Positions 35,280 to 44,381 of a stretch of 64,000 nucleotides of DNA are shown piece by piece. The position numbers and the translations under genes are program-made. The notes beneath the pieces were generated by a model. It was not told the origin of the DNA. It worked only from the letters and a program-made list of their open reading frames with translations, and did no database searches. Origin of the DNA: Bacillota bacterium (GTDB lineage Bacteria > Bacillota > UBA4882 > UBA8346); NCBI GenBank assembly GCA_023429995.1, contig JAEZCE010000035.1, positions 1-64,000 of the forward strand, written 5' to 3'. Numbering within the stretch: position 1 is the first letter of the stretch; each line of letters starts with the position of its first letter.

Positions 35280-35296
35280 GTCGATAATTCCATTGT

Positions 35297-35334
35297 CTTG
35301 ACCCTTTGTCGCATGTAAGCGACAAAGGGTCAAG
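35297..35334. other. Perfect 16-bp hairpin inside the PTS operon
   Basis: CTTGACCCTTTGTCGC pairs exactly with GCGACAAAGGGTCAAG around a 6-base loop, 17 bases after the EIIC stop. No T-run follows on the plus strand, so it is more likely an mRNA stabiliser or processing site than a terminator. It separates transport genes from catabolic enzymes. Confidence 0.6.
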
Positions 35335-35371
35335 GCAAAAAAGAGAAAGACGTACTTACGGAGGATGTTTC

Positions 35372-36427
35372 ATGAAAATCGTTGTAATCGGCGACATTAT
35401 CGTACCACTGGAACTTTTAATACAGGCGGCGGAAACGCTAGGAGATCCTAGCCAAAACATGATCGTCCCTATTTTATGGCCCGCCGAAACGCGGCAGGAA
35501 TTCCAGAAAAAGGCACAGAACATTGAAAAGAACGGACCGACTGCGGAAAAAGTTCCGGAGGAGGCCTACCGTGCGATTGTGGACGCGGATATTCTGCTTA
35601 CCCATTTTTGTCCGGTGCCGGAGGATCTTATTGCAGCGGGTAAACAGCTCAAACTCATCGGCACTTGCCGCGGCGGAATGGAACATGTGGATGTGGCGGC
35701 GGCTACCAAACGCGATATTCCGGTTATTCATTGCATCCGTAACGCTGAGGCAACCTCGGATTTTGCTATCGGTTTGATGTTTGCTGAAACCCGCAACATC
35801 GCCCGTGCCCATGCAGCTCTTAAACAGGGCGAGTGGCGTAAAAAATATGTGAATGGCGACTATACCACTTCCATGTGCGAAATGACTTTAGGCATAGTAG
35901 GCCTTGGACATATCGGAAAATTGGTTGCCAAAAAGGCGGCCGGTGTTGGTATGAAGGTGATCGCCTATGACCCTTATATTAAACAGGAAGCCCTTGATGA
36001 GAATAGGTTACCTGTAAAACTGGTAGCCCAGGAAGAATTATTTAAAACGGCTGATATTGTTTCATTACATTTGCGTTTAACGCCTGAAACCGAAAATAGT
36101 GTTGGGAAAAAGCTTTTGAGCTTAATGAAACCTACCGCTTACCTTATTAATACTTCCCGGGCGGGAATATTGGATAAGGAGGCATTAATGGAGGCCTTAC
36201 GGAACAGGACGATTGGCGGAGCCGCACTGGATGTATTTTGGGAAGAACCTCTTCCGACCGGAGACCCCATCTTCGATCTGGACAATCTTACGATCACTCC
36301 GCATAATGCGGGTAATGTAGTTGATGCTTTGCCAAAATCCCCGTTGCTGCTGGCTCGTACCATTAAGGCCTTTTGGGAAACTGGAAAAAGCGATATGGTG
36401 GTCAATTTACGGGATATCAAACACTGA
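35372..36427 (+). CDS. D-isomer-specific 2-hydroxyacid dehydrogenase, 351 aa
   Basis: An NAD-dependent dehydrogenase of the D-2-hydroxyacid family. The NAD site is GIVGLGHIGKLVAKKAA, with D further on in VIAYDPYI. Catalytic Arg in NTSRAGILD, Glu in DVFWEEPLP and His in LTITPHNAGN. ATG 35372 after CGGAGGA gives the normal N-terminus; upstream ORF sequence is not family-like. In this operon it may reduce or oxidise a short hydroxyacid formed after sugar cleavage. Confidence 0.85.
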   Translation: MKIVVIGDIIVPLELLIQAAETLGDPSQNMIVPILWPAETRQEFQKKAQNIEKNGPTAEKVPEEAYRAIVDADILLTHFCPVPEDLIAAGKQLKLIGTCRGGMEHVDVAAATKRDIPVIHCIRNAEATSDFAIGLMFAETRNIARAHAALKQGEWRKKYVNGDYTTSMCEMTLGIVGLGHIGKLVAKKAAGVGMKVIAYDPYIKQEALDENRLPVKLVAQEELFKTADIVSLHLRLTPETENSVGKKLLSLMKPTAYLINTSRAGILDKEALMEALRNRTIGGAALDVFWEEPLPTGDPIFDLDNLTITPHNAGNVVDALPKSPLLLARTIKAFWETGKSDMVVNLRDIKH

Positions 36428-36489
36428 TGGTTTAAATGGAATTCAACAAATTGGGTCCTTAGACCCATTGGGAAAAGGAGAAATAAGTT

Positions 36490-37176
36490 ATGTTAATGGA
36501 AAAGCAAAGAAAAGAAGTTACCGAGTATGGCCGCCAAATGAGTTCATCCGGCTTAAGCAAGGGAACCAGCGGTAACATTAGTATTTATGATCCCGAAAGC
36601 GGTTATATGGCTATCAGTCCATCAGGTCTTGGTTATTTTGAAACCGAGCCCGAAGATGTGGTGGTCATGGATTTAAAGGGAAATATTATTGATGGGGCCC
36701 GCAAGCCTTCTAGTGAACATGCACTGCATACTGTGATGTATCTGAACCGTCCGGATGCCCGCGCTGTCGTCCATACCCATTCCACTTTTTGTACCACCAT
36801 TGCTTGTCTCAACATCCCGTTGAAGGCTGTTCACTATGTTATCGGAGGCGCCGGAGTGGCTGAGGTTCCCTGTGCGGAATATGCGACTTTCGGGACGAAA
36901 CAATTAAGTGAAAATGTCCAGAATGCGCTCAGCATCAATAAAAGTAAGGCTGTTCTCCTTGCTAACCATGGTTTGGTGACCAGTGGCCCGAGTCTTGCAA
37001 AGGCTTTCGGCCTGGCAGTCAATCTTGAGTTTGTGGCAGAAATGCAGTGGAGAGCTTCTTGTATTGGGACCCCTGTGGTATTAAGCAATGAAGAGATGGA
37101 TACGGTGATGGAAAGTTTTAAAAGTTATGGGCAGCCCAAAAAGGCCGAAGAAAAAAAGGACAGCACGGGCTATTGA
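36490..37176 (+). CDS. Class II aldolase (fuculose-phosphate aldolase class), 228 aa
   Basis: A zinc-dependent aldolase/adducin domain: SKGTSGNISIYD for the phosphate-binding loop, SEHALHTVMY, VVHTHSTFC (zinc His pair) and LLANHGLVTSG (third His). Such enzymes split a ketose 1-phosphate into DHAP and an aldehyde. ATG 36490 follows AAAAGGAG. It probably acts on the ketose phosphate made by the 37198 dehydrogenase. Confidence 0.85.
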   Translation: MLMEKQRKEVTEYGRQMSSSGLSKGTSGNISIYDPESGYMAISPSGLGYFETEPEDVVVMDLKGNIIDGARKPSSEHALHTVMYLNRPDARAVVHTHSTFCTTIACLNIPLKAVHYVIGGAGVAEVPCAEYATFGTKQLSENVQNALSINKSKAVLLANHGLVTSGPSLAKAFGLAVNLEFVAEMQWRASCIGTPVVLSNEEMDTVMESFKSYGQPKKAEEKKDSTGY

Positions 37177-37197
37177 TCTAATAACAGGAGATAAAAA

Positions 37198-38226
37198 ATG
37201 CTGAGTGCAATGTTATATGGTGTGGAAGATATTCGCATTGTAGAAGCAACAATTCCGGAGATTGGCCCGGGCGAAGTGCTGATAAAGAATAAGGTTTCCA
37301 CGACCTGCGGCACGGACGTGAAAAGTTTTAAACGCGGCTATCCCCTTTTAAAACCGCCGCATCCTTACGGACATGAGTTTTCGGGTGTTATAGCCGCGCT
37401 GGGCAAGGAAGTAAAAGGGTTTCATGAAGGGGACCGTGTCGCGGTTCATAATACCGCCCCTTGCAACCAATGTTATTTCTGTAAAATGGGTCTTCATTCC
37501 ATGTGCTCCAATATGACGTTTAACCGGGGCAGTTATGCTGAATACGTCAAGGTCCCGGAGTCTATTGTGAAGCAAAATATGTTTGTATTGGACGAGTCAA
37601 TTTCTCATAAAACAGCCTCCCTGATGGAGCCTTTTTCCTGCGCGGTTTATGGTATCGAAAATTGCCCTATCCGTTTGGGCGATACTGTCATCATCAATGG
37701 CGCTGGCCCCATTGGTTTAATGTTCGCCCGGTTGGCAGTGATAAAAGGCGCCCAGGTTATTGTAACCGATAAAATGAAGAACCGCTTAGCCCTTGCGGAT
37801 AAACTCGGCGTCTGGAAAACTTGTAATTTGACTGAAGTGGAAAACAGTATCGAGGCTGTACGCGCCTTAACTGACGAGGAACGCGGTGCTGATATCGTTA
37901 TCGAAGCAACCGGTATTATCGATGTATGGAAAACCAGTGTGCAGATGGCGCGAAAGGGTGGATTTGTTTTACTTTTTGGTGGGGTAAAATCAGGCAGTAT
38001 GCTTGAGGTCGACGCCACATGGTTGCATTATTCACAGATTACCATCAAAGGCGTGTTTCACACTACGCCCCGCCATGTTCTGGCGGCGCTGGAATTATTA
38101 AAAATGGGCGTTATATCTGACGATGATTTCATCCAAAACGAGTATTGCCTCGCCGATTTGGAAAAAGCTATCCACGAACATGCATCCGGCGTAGTGATTA
38201 AAAATTGTATAGTATACGATGATTGA
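37198..38226 (+). CDS. Zinc-dependent alcohol/polyol dehydrogenase (MDR family), 342 aa
   Basis: Medium-chain dehydrogenase of the sorbitol/threonine/galactitol-1-phosphate class. Catalytic zinc Cys in STTCGTD, HE in YGHEFSG; structural zinc in CNQCYFCKMGLHSMC; NAD site GAGPIGLMFARLA. In a galactitol-type operon the likely role is oxidation of the imported polyol phosphate to a ketose phosphate. It is followed after a few bases by the Fe-ADH. Confidence 0.85.
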   Translation: MLSAMLYGVEDIRIVEATIPEIGPGEVLIKNKVSTTCGTDVKSFKRGYPLLKPPHPYGHEFSGVIAALGKEVKGFHEGDRVAVHNTAPCNQCYFCKMGLHSMCSNMTFNRGSYAEYVKVPESIVKQNMFVLDESISHKTASLMEPFSCAVYGIENCPIRLGDTVIINGAGPIGLMFARLAVIKGAQVIVTDKMKNRLALADKLGVWKTCNLTEVENSIEAVRALTDEERGADIVIEATGIIDVWKTSVQMARKGGFVLLFGGVKSGSMLEVDATWLHYSQITIKGVFHTTPRHVLAALELLKMGVISDDDFIQNEYCLADLEKAIHEHASGVVIKNCIVYDD

Positions 38227-38243
38227 AGGAGGGTGGAAAAAAG

Positions 38244-39416
38244 ATGTATTCGATCAAACTTGGTTGTGAACATATGTATTGCGGAGAGAACGCAATCCAG
38301 TGTTTAAAGGATCTGCCTGCCACCCGTAAACGCGCATATATCGTAATGAGCGGTGACATCCAGAAGGAATTGGGACAGCTCAAGATAGTTACAGATGTAC
38401 TGGAAAGTGCTGGATTTGTTTGGAAAGACTACACCGATGTGGAGCCGGAGCCCAGTTTTGAAAGCATAAGACGCGGCACAGCGGATATGATGACATTTCA
38501 ACCGGACTGGATCATTGGCTTCGGCGGTGGATCGGCCATGGACGCGGCGAAAGCCATGTGGGTTTTTTATGAAAATCCTGAGTATAAAACGTTGGAAGAT
38601 GTAATGCCTCCAAACGAGATCAAAAATTTAAAGGTGAAAGCCCGGGTGGCATGTATTCCGACCTCGGCGGGCACTGGCAGCGAGGCAACGCGGGCTGCGC
38701 TTATCAAAGATACCATCAAGAAAAAGAAATTTTCGATCCGTTGTCTGAAGGGACGTATGGTACCGGATGTGGCTATTCTTGACCCGGTGTTTTCCATGAC
38801 GATGCCTAAAAGCCTGACGGCAGCTTCGGGTATGGACGCACTGACCCATGCGATTGAATCCTTTGTCACGCCGTTGGCAAATCCATTCTCTGATGGAATG
38901 GCGATATCCGCATTTATCTATGGATACAAGAATTTACCAATTTGTTATGAAGATGGCCAGAATTTGGAATCCCGGGGTAAAATGCTGGAGGCCTCTTGTA
39001 TGGCTGGTATTGCCTTTTCGAACTGTGCATTAGGGATTGTGCACAGTATAGCCCATACTTTTGGAGCGGAATACGGCGTGCCACACGGGCTGGCTAATGC
39101 TATTGTGCTGCCATATGGCTTGCAGTTTAACTCGCGGGATAGTCGCGCCCAAGCCCGATATGATCAGTTGGCTGCTTTTGTCGGTGAAAAGTCATTGTTG
39201 AATGGCGTATTGGCGTTGCGTAAACGTATTAATATACCTCCGTGTATGAAGGATTTTTCAATCGATGAACAAGATGTCTTGAGAAAGGTCGACGCATTGG
39301 TGGAAAAAGCCATGTCCGATGTATGCACTCCTTTTACTCCGCTCAAGCCGACAAAAGAAGAAATGAAGGAATTGCTTCTCGAAGTCTATTATGGAGAAAA
39401 AGGCCATACGGTATGA
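38244..39416 (+). CDS. Iron-containing alcohol dehydrogenase, 390 aa
   Basis: Group III Fe-ADH: GGGSAMDAAKAMW, THAIESFVTPLANPFSDG and IVHSIAHTFGAEYGVPHG, carrying the Asp and His metal ligands. ATG 38244 is 10 bases after GGAGGG; TTG 38223 lies before that site. It probably reduces the aldehyde from the aldolase reaction to an alcohol (for example a diol) and regenerates NAD. It is the last gene of the operon. Confidence 0.87.
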   Translation: MYSIKLGCEHMYCGENAIQCLKDLPATRKRAYIVMSGDIQKELGQLKIVTDVLESAGFVWKDYTDVEPEPSFESIRRGTADMMTFQPDWIIGFGGGSAMDAAKAMWVFYENPEYKTLEDVMPPNEIKNLKVKARVACIPTSAGTGSEATRAALIKDTIKKKKFSIRCLKGRMVPDVAILDPVFSMTMPKSLTAASGMDALTHAIESFVTPLANPFSDGMAISAFIYGYKNLPICYEDGQNLESRGKMLEASCMAGIAFSNCALGIVHSIAHTFGAEYGVPHGLANAIVLPYGLQFNSRDSRAQARYDQLAAFVGEKSLLNGVLALRKRINIPPCMKDFSIDEQDVLRKVDALVEKAMSDVCTPFTPLKPTKEEMKELLLEVYYGEKGHTV

Positions 39417-39518
39417 TTTCCCAAGAGCGAATTTTGGAAGTCGAATTCGGCGATTGTGATTTTCCAGAAATTTCATTACCGTGAATAGAGTGAAGAAACC
39501 GGCTCTCTTAACGTTAGT

Positions 39519-39576
39519 AAAATAGACAATATACGGAGTGGCGTATGAAAACGAACTTTGATATATTGTCTATTTT
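39519..39576. terminator. Terminator-like inverted repeat after the PTS operon
   Basis: The arms AAAATAGACAATAT (39519-39532) and ATATTGTCTATTTT (39563-39576) are perfect complements with a T-rich right end. A second small hairpin (TTCCCT/AGGGAA near 39600-39617) follows. It probably ends the PTS operon and the convergent lysC. Confidence 0.55.
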
Positions 39577-39725
39577 TATCGGCATGGAAGAAGGTCGGTT
39601 TTCCCTTTCTGAGGGAAGGTAGAAAGGGCTGTAAAAGAATAAAAGAACCCCATGGATATAAATGAAGCACTGAACCTCTTAACGCTTACTCGTTGTTTGT
39701 GAGAAAATTCAGTATTTACGGTGCC

Positions 39726-41042
39726 TTATTCAACAAAACCTTCATATATGGCGCAGACGGCCTTTTCAAAATCCTGATTCTCCACGCCGATGATGATGTT
39801 AATTTCACTGGAGCCTTGGTCGATCATTCGGATATTAATATTGGCCTTCGAAAGAGCTGTAAAGAGCTTTGCCGCGATACCAGGAGTATAAGCCATCCCC
39901 AAACCGACTGTGGCAATCAGTGCCATGTTCGGAGAGACTTCCACTGTATCAGGATTACATTCCCGTTTAATTTCATTGATTACCTTATCTAGCTTATGAT
40001 CAAGCTGGGTATCGGCAATTACCAGGGAGATGGTGTCGATGCCGGAGGGCATATGTTCAAAAGAAATCCCATTGCTCTCCAGAATGGAAAGCACTTTGCG
40101 CCCAAAGCCCAACTCCATATTCATTAAAGCTTTTTCGATAGTCAGAACTGTAAAGTCCTTCTTTCCGGCGATCCCGGTGATGTTTCCCATTCGATGCCGG
40201 GCCTCTTTGTCGGTGATGATCAGCGTCCCCAGTTCATCCGGCGCGTTCGTATTTTTGATATTCACGGGAATCCCAGCCTCCCTGACCGGGAAAATCGTTT
40301 CTTCATGAAGGACACTGGCGCCCATATAGGCTAACTCGCGAAGCTCCCGGTAAGTGATCTGTTCGATACTCTTAGGATTCTTGACAATTCGCGGATCAGC
40401 CATCAGAAAACCGGAAACATCCGTCCAATTTTCGTACAGGTCCGCCCCTACCCCCCGGGCGACAATCGCACCGGTGATATCAGAACCGCCCCGGGAGAAA
40501 GTTTTAATCTCTCCATCCGGTAACGAGCCAAAGAAACCGGGAATTACGGCATGTTTGTGTTTAGCAAGGCGGACGCTGATTACATCCTGGGTCCGGTTAG
40601 GGTCAAACACCCCTTTTTTGTCAAAAAAGATGACCTCGCCCGGATCGACAAAATCCCATCCCAATAAGTCGGCCATGATTAATCCGTTTAAATATTCGCC
40701 ACGGCTGGCCGCATAATCGGCAGTAGCTCCGGATGTAATCTTCTGTTTGATAACCTCCATGTGAGGATGAAGATCAAGTTTACATTCAAGTTTTTCGATG
40801 ATCCCCAAATAACGGTTACAGATCAATTCAAAGACTTCCTCAAAGGGAATTCCTTGTTCTGCATGAGCATGGCACAGGTAAAGCAGATCAGTTATCTTTT
40901 GATCCGCGGCATAGCGCTTTCCTGGAGCCGATGGGACCACATAACAACGCTCGGGATCCGCCTGAATGATTGCTTGAACTTTCCGGAACTGGCCAGCATC
41001 CGCCAGGGATGAACCCCCAAATTTAACGACTTTAATCCCCAT
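39726..41042 (-). CDS. lysC: Aspartate kinase, 438 aa
   Basis: Phosphorylates aspartate, the first step to Lys, Thr, Met and diaminopimelate. The kinase domain starts VVKFGGSSLADAGQFRKV and has SRGGSDITGAIVA and DVSGFLMADPRIV. Two ACT domains form the C-terminus for feedback control. I start at CAT 41040-41042 because upstream codons are not family-like and AGGAG lies nearby on the minus strand. It is transcribed alone, from a good promoter at 41101-41129, toward the PTS operon. Confidence 0.9.
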   Translation of the reverse strand: MGIKVVKFGGSSLADAGQFRKVQAIIQADPERCYVVPSAPGKRYAADQKITDLLYLCHAHAEQGIPFEEVFELICNRYLGIIEKLECKLDLHPHMEVIKQKITSGATADYAASRGEYLNGLIMADLLGWDFVDPGEVIFFDKKGVFDPNRTQDVISVRLAKHKHAVIPGFFGSLPDGEIKTFSRGGSDITGAIVARGVGADLYENWTDVSGFLMADPRIVKNPKSIEQITYRELRELAYMGASVLHEETIFPVREAGIPVNIKNTNAPDELGTLIITDKEARHRMGNITGIAGKKDFTVLTIEKALMNMELGFGRKVLSILESNGISFEHMPSGIDTISLVIADTQLDHKLDKVINEIKRECNPDTVEVSPNMALIATVGLGMAYTPGIAAKLFTALSKANINIRMIDQGSSEINIIIGVENQDFEKAVCAIYEGFVE

Positions 41043-41100
41043 TCTATAATACGCTCCTGAAAACATGAAATATAAGCCCGCAAAAAATGACTTATTATTC

Positions 41101-41129
41101 ATGATAAAACCCGTCCATTGAAAAGTCAA
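41101..41129 (-). promoter_or_regulatory. Predicted promoter of lysC
   Basis: On the minus strand, TTGACT (complement of 41124-41129) and TATCAT (complement of 41101-41106) are 17 bases apart. It lies about 60 bases before the lysC start. No lysine riboswitch could fit in that space. Confidence 0.6.
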
Positions 41130-41306
41130 GTTGTATACAAAGATCAATCGGCATCACTGGTTTATTTGTCCGGGGATCATCGGCGATACATATTGGATGA
41201 TGGAGATTTAGGGAAGAAAAACTTCAATTTATGAGAGGTATAAAAATGTTTTTAAAGAAGTAATTGTCATTTGAAAATTCTGGACAATCAAAGGAGTTGA
41301 TTCCAA

Positions 41307-41990
41307 ATCGCAAAAGCACTCATATTGGTTTCCGGGGGTATGGATAGTTGTACCACTGCTGCGGTAGCGGCAGAACAATATGAACTGGCGTTCCTTCATC
41401 TCAATTATGGCCAGCGTACTGAAAAAAGAGAGTTAAAAGCATTCTATGATATAGCTCAGTTTTATGGGGTTCAGCAGAACTTGAATGTTGATGTTAACTA
41501 CTTTACTCAAATCGGTGGTTCTAGTTTGACCGATCCTTCATTGACGATTTTGCAAGCGGATTTAAACCGGAAGGGAATTCCCAATAGCTATGTTCCCTTT
41601 CGAAATGCCAATATCCTGGCGATCGCCACCAGCTGGGCTGAAGTCATTGGCGCTACTAAGATATTTATCGGGGCGGTGCAGGATGATTCTTCCGGATATC
41701 CCGACTGTAGAGAGGAATTTTTCAAAGCCTTTCATGAAGTAATCGAACATGGGACCAAGCCTGAAACCCATATTGAAATCGTAACCCCTTTATTGCATCT
41801 GATGAAATCACAGATAGTTCGGAAAGCAGTAGAGTTGAAGGCGCCGCTTCATTTAAGTTGGTCGTGTTATCAAAATGAAGAAAAAGCTTGCGGAGTTTGT
41901 GATAGCTGCGCGCTGAGACTCAGGGGTTTTCAAATGGCAGGGTTTGAAGACCCCATACCGTATGAAATAAGGCCGCAATATATTAAATAA
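41307..41990 (+). CDS. queC: 7-cyano-7-deazaguanine synthase, start codon not canonical
   Basis: QueC makes preQ0 for queuosine. The ATP-pyrophosphatase loop SGGMDSCTT, FLHLNYGQRT, YVPFRNANIL and the C-terminal zinc Cys set WSCYQNEEKACGVCDSC are all present. The N-terminal strand reads IAKALILVSGG, where the Ile codon ATC at 41307 sits exactly where ATG is expected, 10 bases after AAGGAG (41291-41296). The stop of this frame is at 41298. TTG 41325 is the first usual start but would remove the first strand and lies 28 bases from the site. Either ATC is used as a rare start or the start was mutated. Confidence 0.85.
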   Translation: MAKALILVSGGMDSCTTAAVAAEQYELAFLHLNYGQRTEKRELKAFYDIAQFYGVQQNLNVDVNYFTQIGGSSLTDPSLTILQADLNRKGIPNSYVPFRNANILAIATSWAEVIGATKIFIGAVQDDSSGYPDCREEFFKAFHEVIEHGTKPETHIEIVTPLLHLMKSQIVRKAVELKAPLHLSWSCYQNEEKACGVCDSCALRLRGFQMAGFEDPIPYEIRPQYIK

Positions 41991-42095
41991 ATAATGAAAG
42001 TCTTCTGTTATATAAAGTTGATACTTTATTATGCAGAGTAGTAAAGTAGTCCTGTGCTATCGGAACTTCACAGCACGCTCTAAAACATTTTCAAA

Positions 42096-42127
42096 TAAAA
42101 AAGGCCGTCTAGGCTACGGCCTTTTTT
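42096..42127. terminator. Bidirectional terminator after queC
   Basis: AAAAAAGGCCGT pairs with ACGGCCTTTTTT around a 7-base loop; T-runs occur on both strands. It would end queC and the leftward micropeptide gene. Confidence 0.8.
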
Positions 42128-42173
42128 GAATTCTTGTTGTTTTCTCCGATGCATCCTCGCGTATCGATCTTAA

Positions 42174-42257
42174 TTACTTTGCACTCTTTTTCTGAGATGC
42201 AGCTTGCTTTTGTTTCAACAGTTTTTCTTTATCTTTTTTTCCGCCTTTATCTCCCAT
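42174..42257 (-). CDS. Basic micropeptide, 27 aa
   Basis: On the minus strand a strong AAAGGAG at 42262-42268 precedes ATG 42257, which opens a 27-codon frame beginning MGDKGGKKDKEK and ending KKSAK. Lysine makes up over a third of it. I recall similar MGDKGGKKDK-type small proteins of unknown function in other bacteria, but cannot check. It could bind RNA or DNA by charge. It ends before the terminator at 42096-42127. Confidence 0.7.
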   Translation of the reverse strand: MGDKGGKKDKEKLLKQKQAASQKKSAK

Positions 42258-42692
42258 GGTGTGGCTCCTTTCTTTTTTATTACCTTTAAGGTATGTATAT
42301 AGACTCAATTGATAAGAAGATCCACCATTTCCTTATATAACCAAATAGATTATTCTTGATGGAGATTTAGAATTCCTGCTTAAGAATATATGCAGGATAA
42401 TAAATCTATTGAACTGAAAAAATTGTTTGGGGTCGTGTTCAAAGAAAGGCATTGCAAAACTCCATAGGAATAAAAATGAAAGGATTTTGTAAAACCTGAA
42501 AACGAAGGTATACCGGTCAATGTTTTAGATACGCTAATCGGGTTCTTGTTTATTTTACTTTTTATATTTAATTTGTTTTTATCTCTAATTTTTTTATAAA
42601 AAAGTCCGAATAAGAAAGAAAAGAGATTGTAATAGTTTTTTGTGTGCAAATCGTTAAAAAATGATTTTTTAAAAATCCAAGGAGTCTCCAAA
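42258..42692. other. AT-rich intergenic region before the chemoreceptor
   Basis: No gene recognised; the only long frame is a minus-strand shadow. The region holds A/T-rich runs and the chemoreceptor ribosome binding site (AAGGAG 42679-42684). Confidence 0.4.
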
Positions 42693-44381
42693 GTGAATCT
42701 TAAAGCAACGCTCCAACCTATGACTAACTTTTTAAAAAGTGTGGTTACACCACTGCAAACTTTTTTATCAAAGTTGAAGGTTTTTCATCAAATCATACTC
42801 ATTATTTCGGTAATGGTCTTTTTTCTGGTATTAGAAGGGTATCTGGGTTTAAAACTCAATATTCAAATGCGAGATGTAACACGCCAGGTATTCCAGACTA
42901 GTTTTTCCGGATTACAGGAAATTGCTGCCGCAAGTGAAGATTTAAGTCAAATCCGGAGACAGTATACCGATAGTCTGCAGTATAATCGAATCCTAATTAT
43001 TAATGCGGTAAATGTTGAAACGGTGCTCAACAATTATTCGACGGAAGCTGAGACTATAAAAAATGCGTACGAAGTAGTAAAAGCTTTTTCAGGCAAAACA
43101 GCTTCCAAGGAAAATTACGATGAATTTAATCAATCTTTATCCTTGATATCCATGGGGCTAAACTCGCTTCGTTATAAAATGGTGGAAAATGCAATCCAGA
43201 CCATGAGCAATAGTAACAAGTTTTTTGAGGAATCGCAAATTACCAGTGTTATTATTTTGATTATAAGCCTATGCATTTCTATTTCCATTGGGTTGATTGT
43301 CGCAGCAATGATTTCCGGTCCCCTAAAAGAGATGGCTGTTAAAGTCAACGCACTGGCAACGGGAGATTTGACTCAGACCTTAAAATCAAAAGGATGTCAA
43401 GAGATAAACAAGGTGGTATTGGATTTCAATCAAGCGGTAGAGGGTTTGAGTCGGTTGGTGAGGGGAATTAATGAGCATGCCCAAATGCTCGCGTTGGCCA
43501 GTAATGAGTTGCGAGATGCATCCGTCAATTCGGGAAAGGCAGCTGGAGAAGTTGCTACTGTAATTGAGGAGTTAACTAAAGCCTCATCCGAACAAACCAA
43601 ACAGGTTGAGCAAACCGCGAATACCATTAATGAACTTGGAAGTTTAGTCCGAACCGTTTCCGATGATACGACGAATATGGCCTTTATGTCACAAAAGATC
43701 GCCGATTCGGCTAAAATCGGCCAGAAGGTAACGGGCGATGTAGTTGCGGGGATGAATAATCTCTATGAAACCACCCAAAAAATTCATTCTGTTATCGGTG
43801 AAATGAATCAAACTTCAACTGAAATCAACGAGGTAGCCTCATTAATTGGGAATGTTTCCGAACAAACTTCATTACTGGCCTTGAATGCGGCAATTGAGGC
43901 AGCCCGCGCGGGAGAGCACGGTAAAGGCTTTAGCGTCGTCGCGACGGAAACCGGAAAATTGGCTGAACAATCAAAACAGGCCTCTCAAAGAATCAGCGAC
44001 CTGATTGATCAGATGATCGGGCGTAGTGAAAATGCAGCCGATGTTATCAAACAAGGGATTGAACAAGCACAGGAAAGCAGCACGCTGACGACCCAAGCTA
44101 CAGGTACTTTTCAGTCAATATTTAAAGAACTGGGTGAAGTTGTAAGAAAGATAAACGAAGTGGACGAATCGGCAAAGCAAATGGCAGAACGGAATGAAGC
44201 TATGATTGGAGCTGTAACTCAATTGTCGGCTATTAGTGAAGAAGGAATGGCAAGTACCGAAGAGGTCGCGGCTTCAGTTGAGGAACAAAGCGCCGGGGCG
44301 GAAGAAGTAGCATCTTTGGCGGAAAATTTAGCAGATTTGGCGGAAAAGCTAAAGCAATCGACAACGGCTTTCAAAATTTGA
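42693..44381 (+). CDS. Methyl-accepting chemotaxis protein, 562 aa
   Basis: TM1 near residues 33-55, an extracellular sensor of about 130 residues (four-helix-bundle-like), TM2 near 186-210, HAMP, then the MA signalling domain with the hairpin tip NVSEQTSLLALNAAIEAARAG and flanking methylation helices with many Glu/Gln pairs (GMASTEEVAASVEEQ). GTG 42693 is 8 bases after AAGGAG, so the longer frame from 42642 was not used. It would signal to CheA and bias the flagellar motor. No chemotaxis partners are nearby. Confidence 0.9.
   Translation: MNLKATLQPMTNFLKSVVTPLQTFLSKLKVFHQIILIISVMVFFLVLEGYLGLKLNIQMRDVTRQVFQTSFSGLQEIAAASEDLSQIRRQYTDSLQYNRILIINAVNVETVLNNYSTEAETIKNAYEVVKAFSGKTASKENYDEFNQSLSLISMGLNSLRYKMVENAIQTMSNSNKFFEESQITSVIILIISLCISISIGLIVAAMISGPLKEMAVKVNALATGDLTQTLKSKGCQEINKVVLDFNQAVEGLSRLVRGINEHAQMLALASNELRDASVNSGKAAGEVATVIEELTKASSEQTKQVEQTANTINELGSLVRTVSDDTTNMAFMSQKIADSAKIGQKVTGDVVAGMNNLYETTQKIHSVIGEMNQTSTEINEVASLIGNVSEQTSLLALNAAIEAARAGEHGKGFSVVATETGKLAEQSKQASQRISDLIDQMIGRSENAADVIKQGIEQAQESSTLTTQATGTFQSIFKELGEVVRKINEVDESAKQMAERNEAMIGAVTQLSAISEEGMASTEEVAASVEEQSAGAEEVASLAENLADLAEKLKQSTTAFKI

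Noticed and set aside
41043..41160. Lysine riboswitch upstream of lysC
   Set aside because: Only about 60 bases separate the predicted promoter from the start codon; too short for the roughly 170-base lysine riboswitch.
42380..42691. 103-codon minus-strand frame before the chemoreceptor
   Set aside because: AT-rich shadow frame that overlaps the chemoreceptor ribosome binding site; no ribosome binding site of its own.
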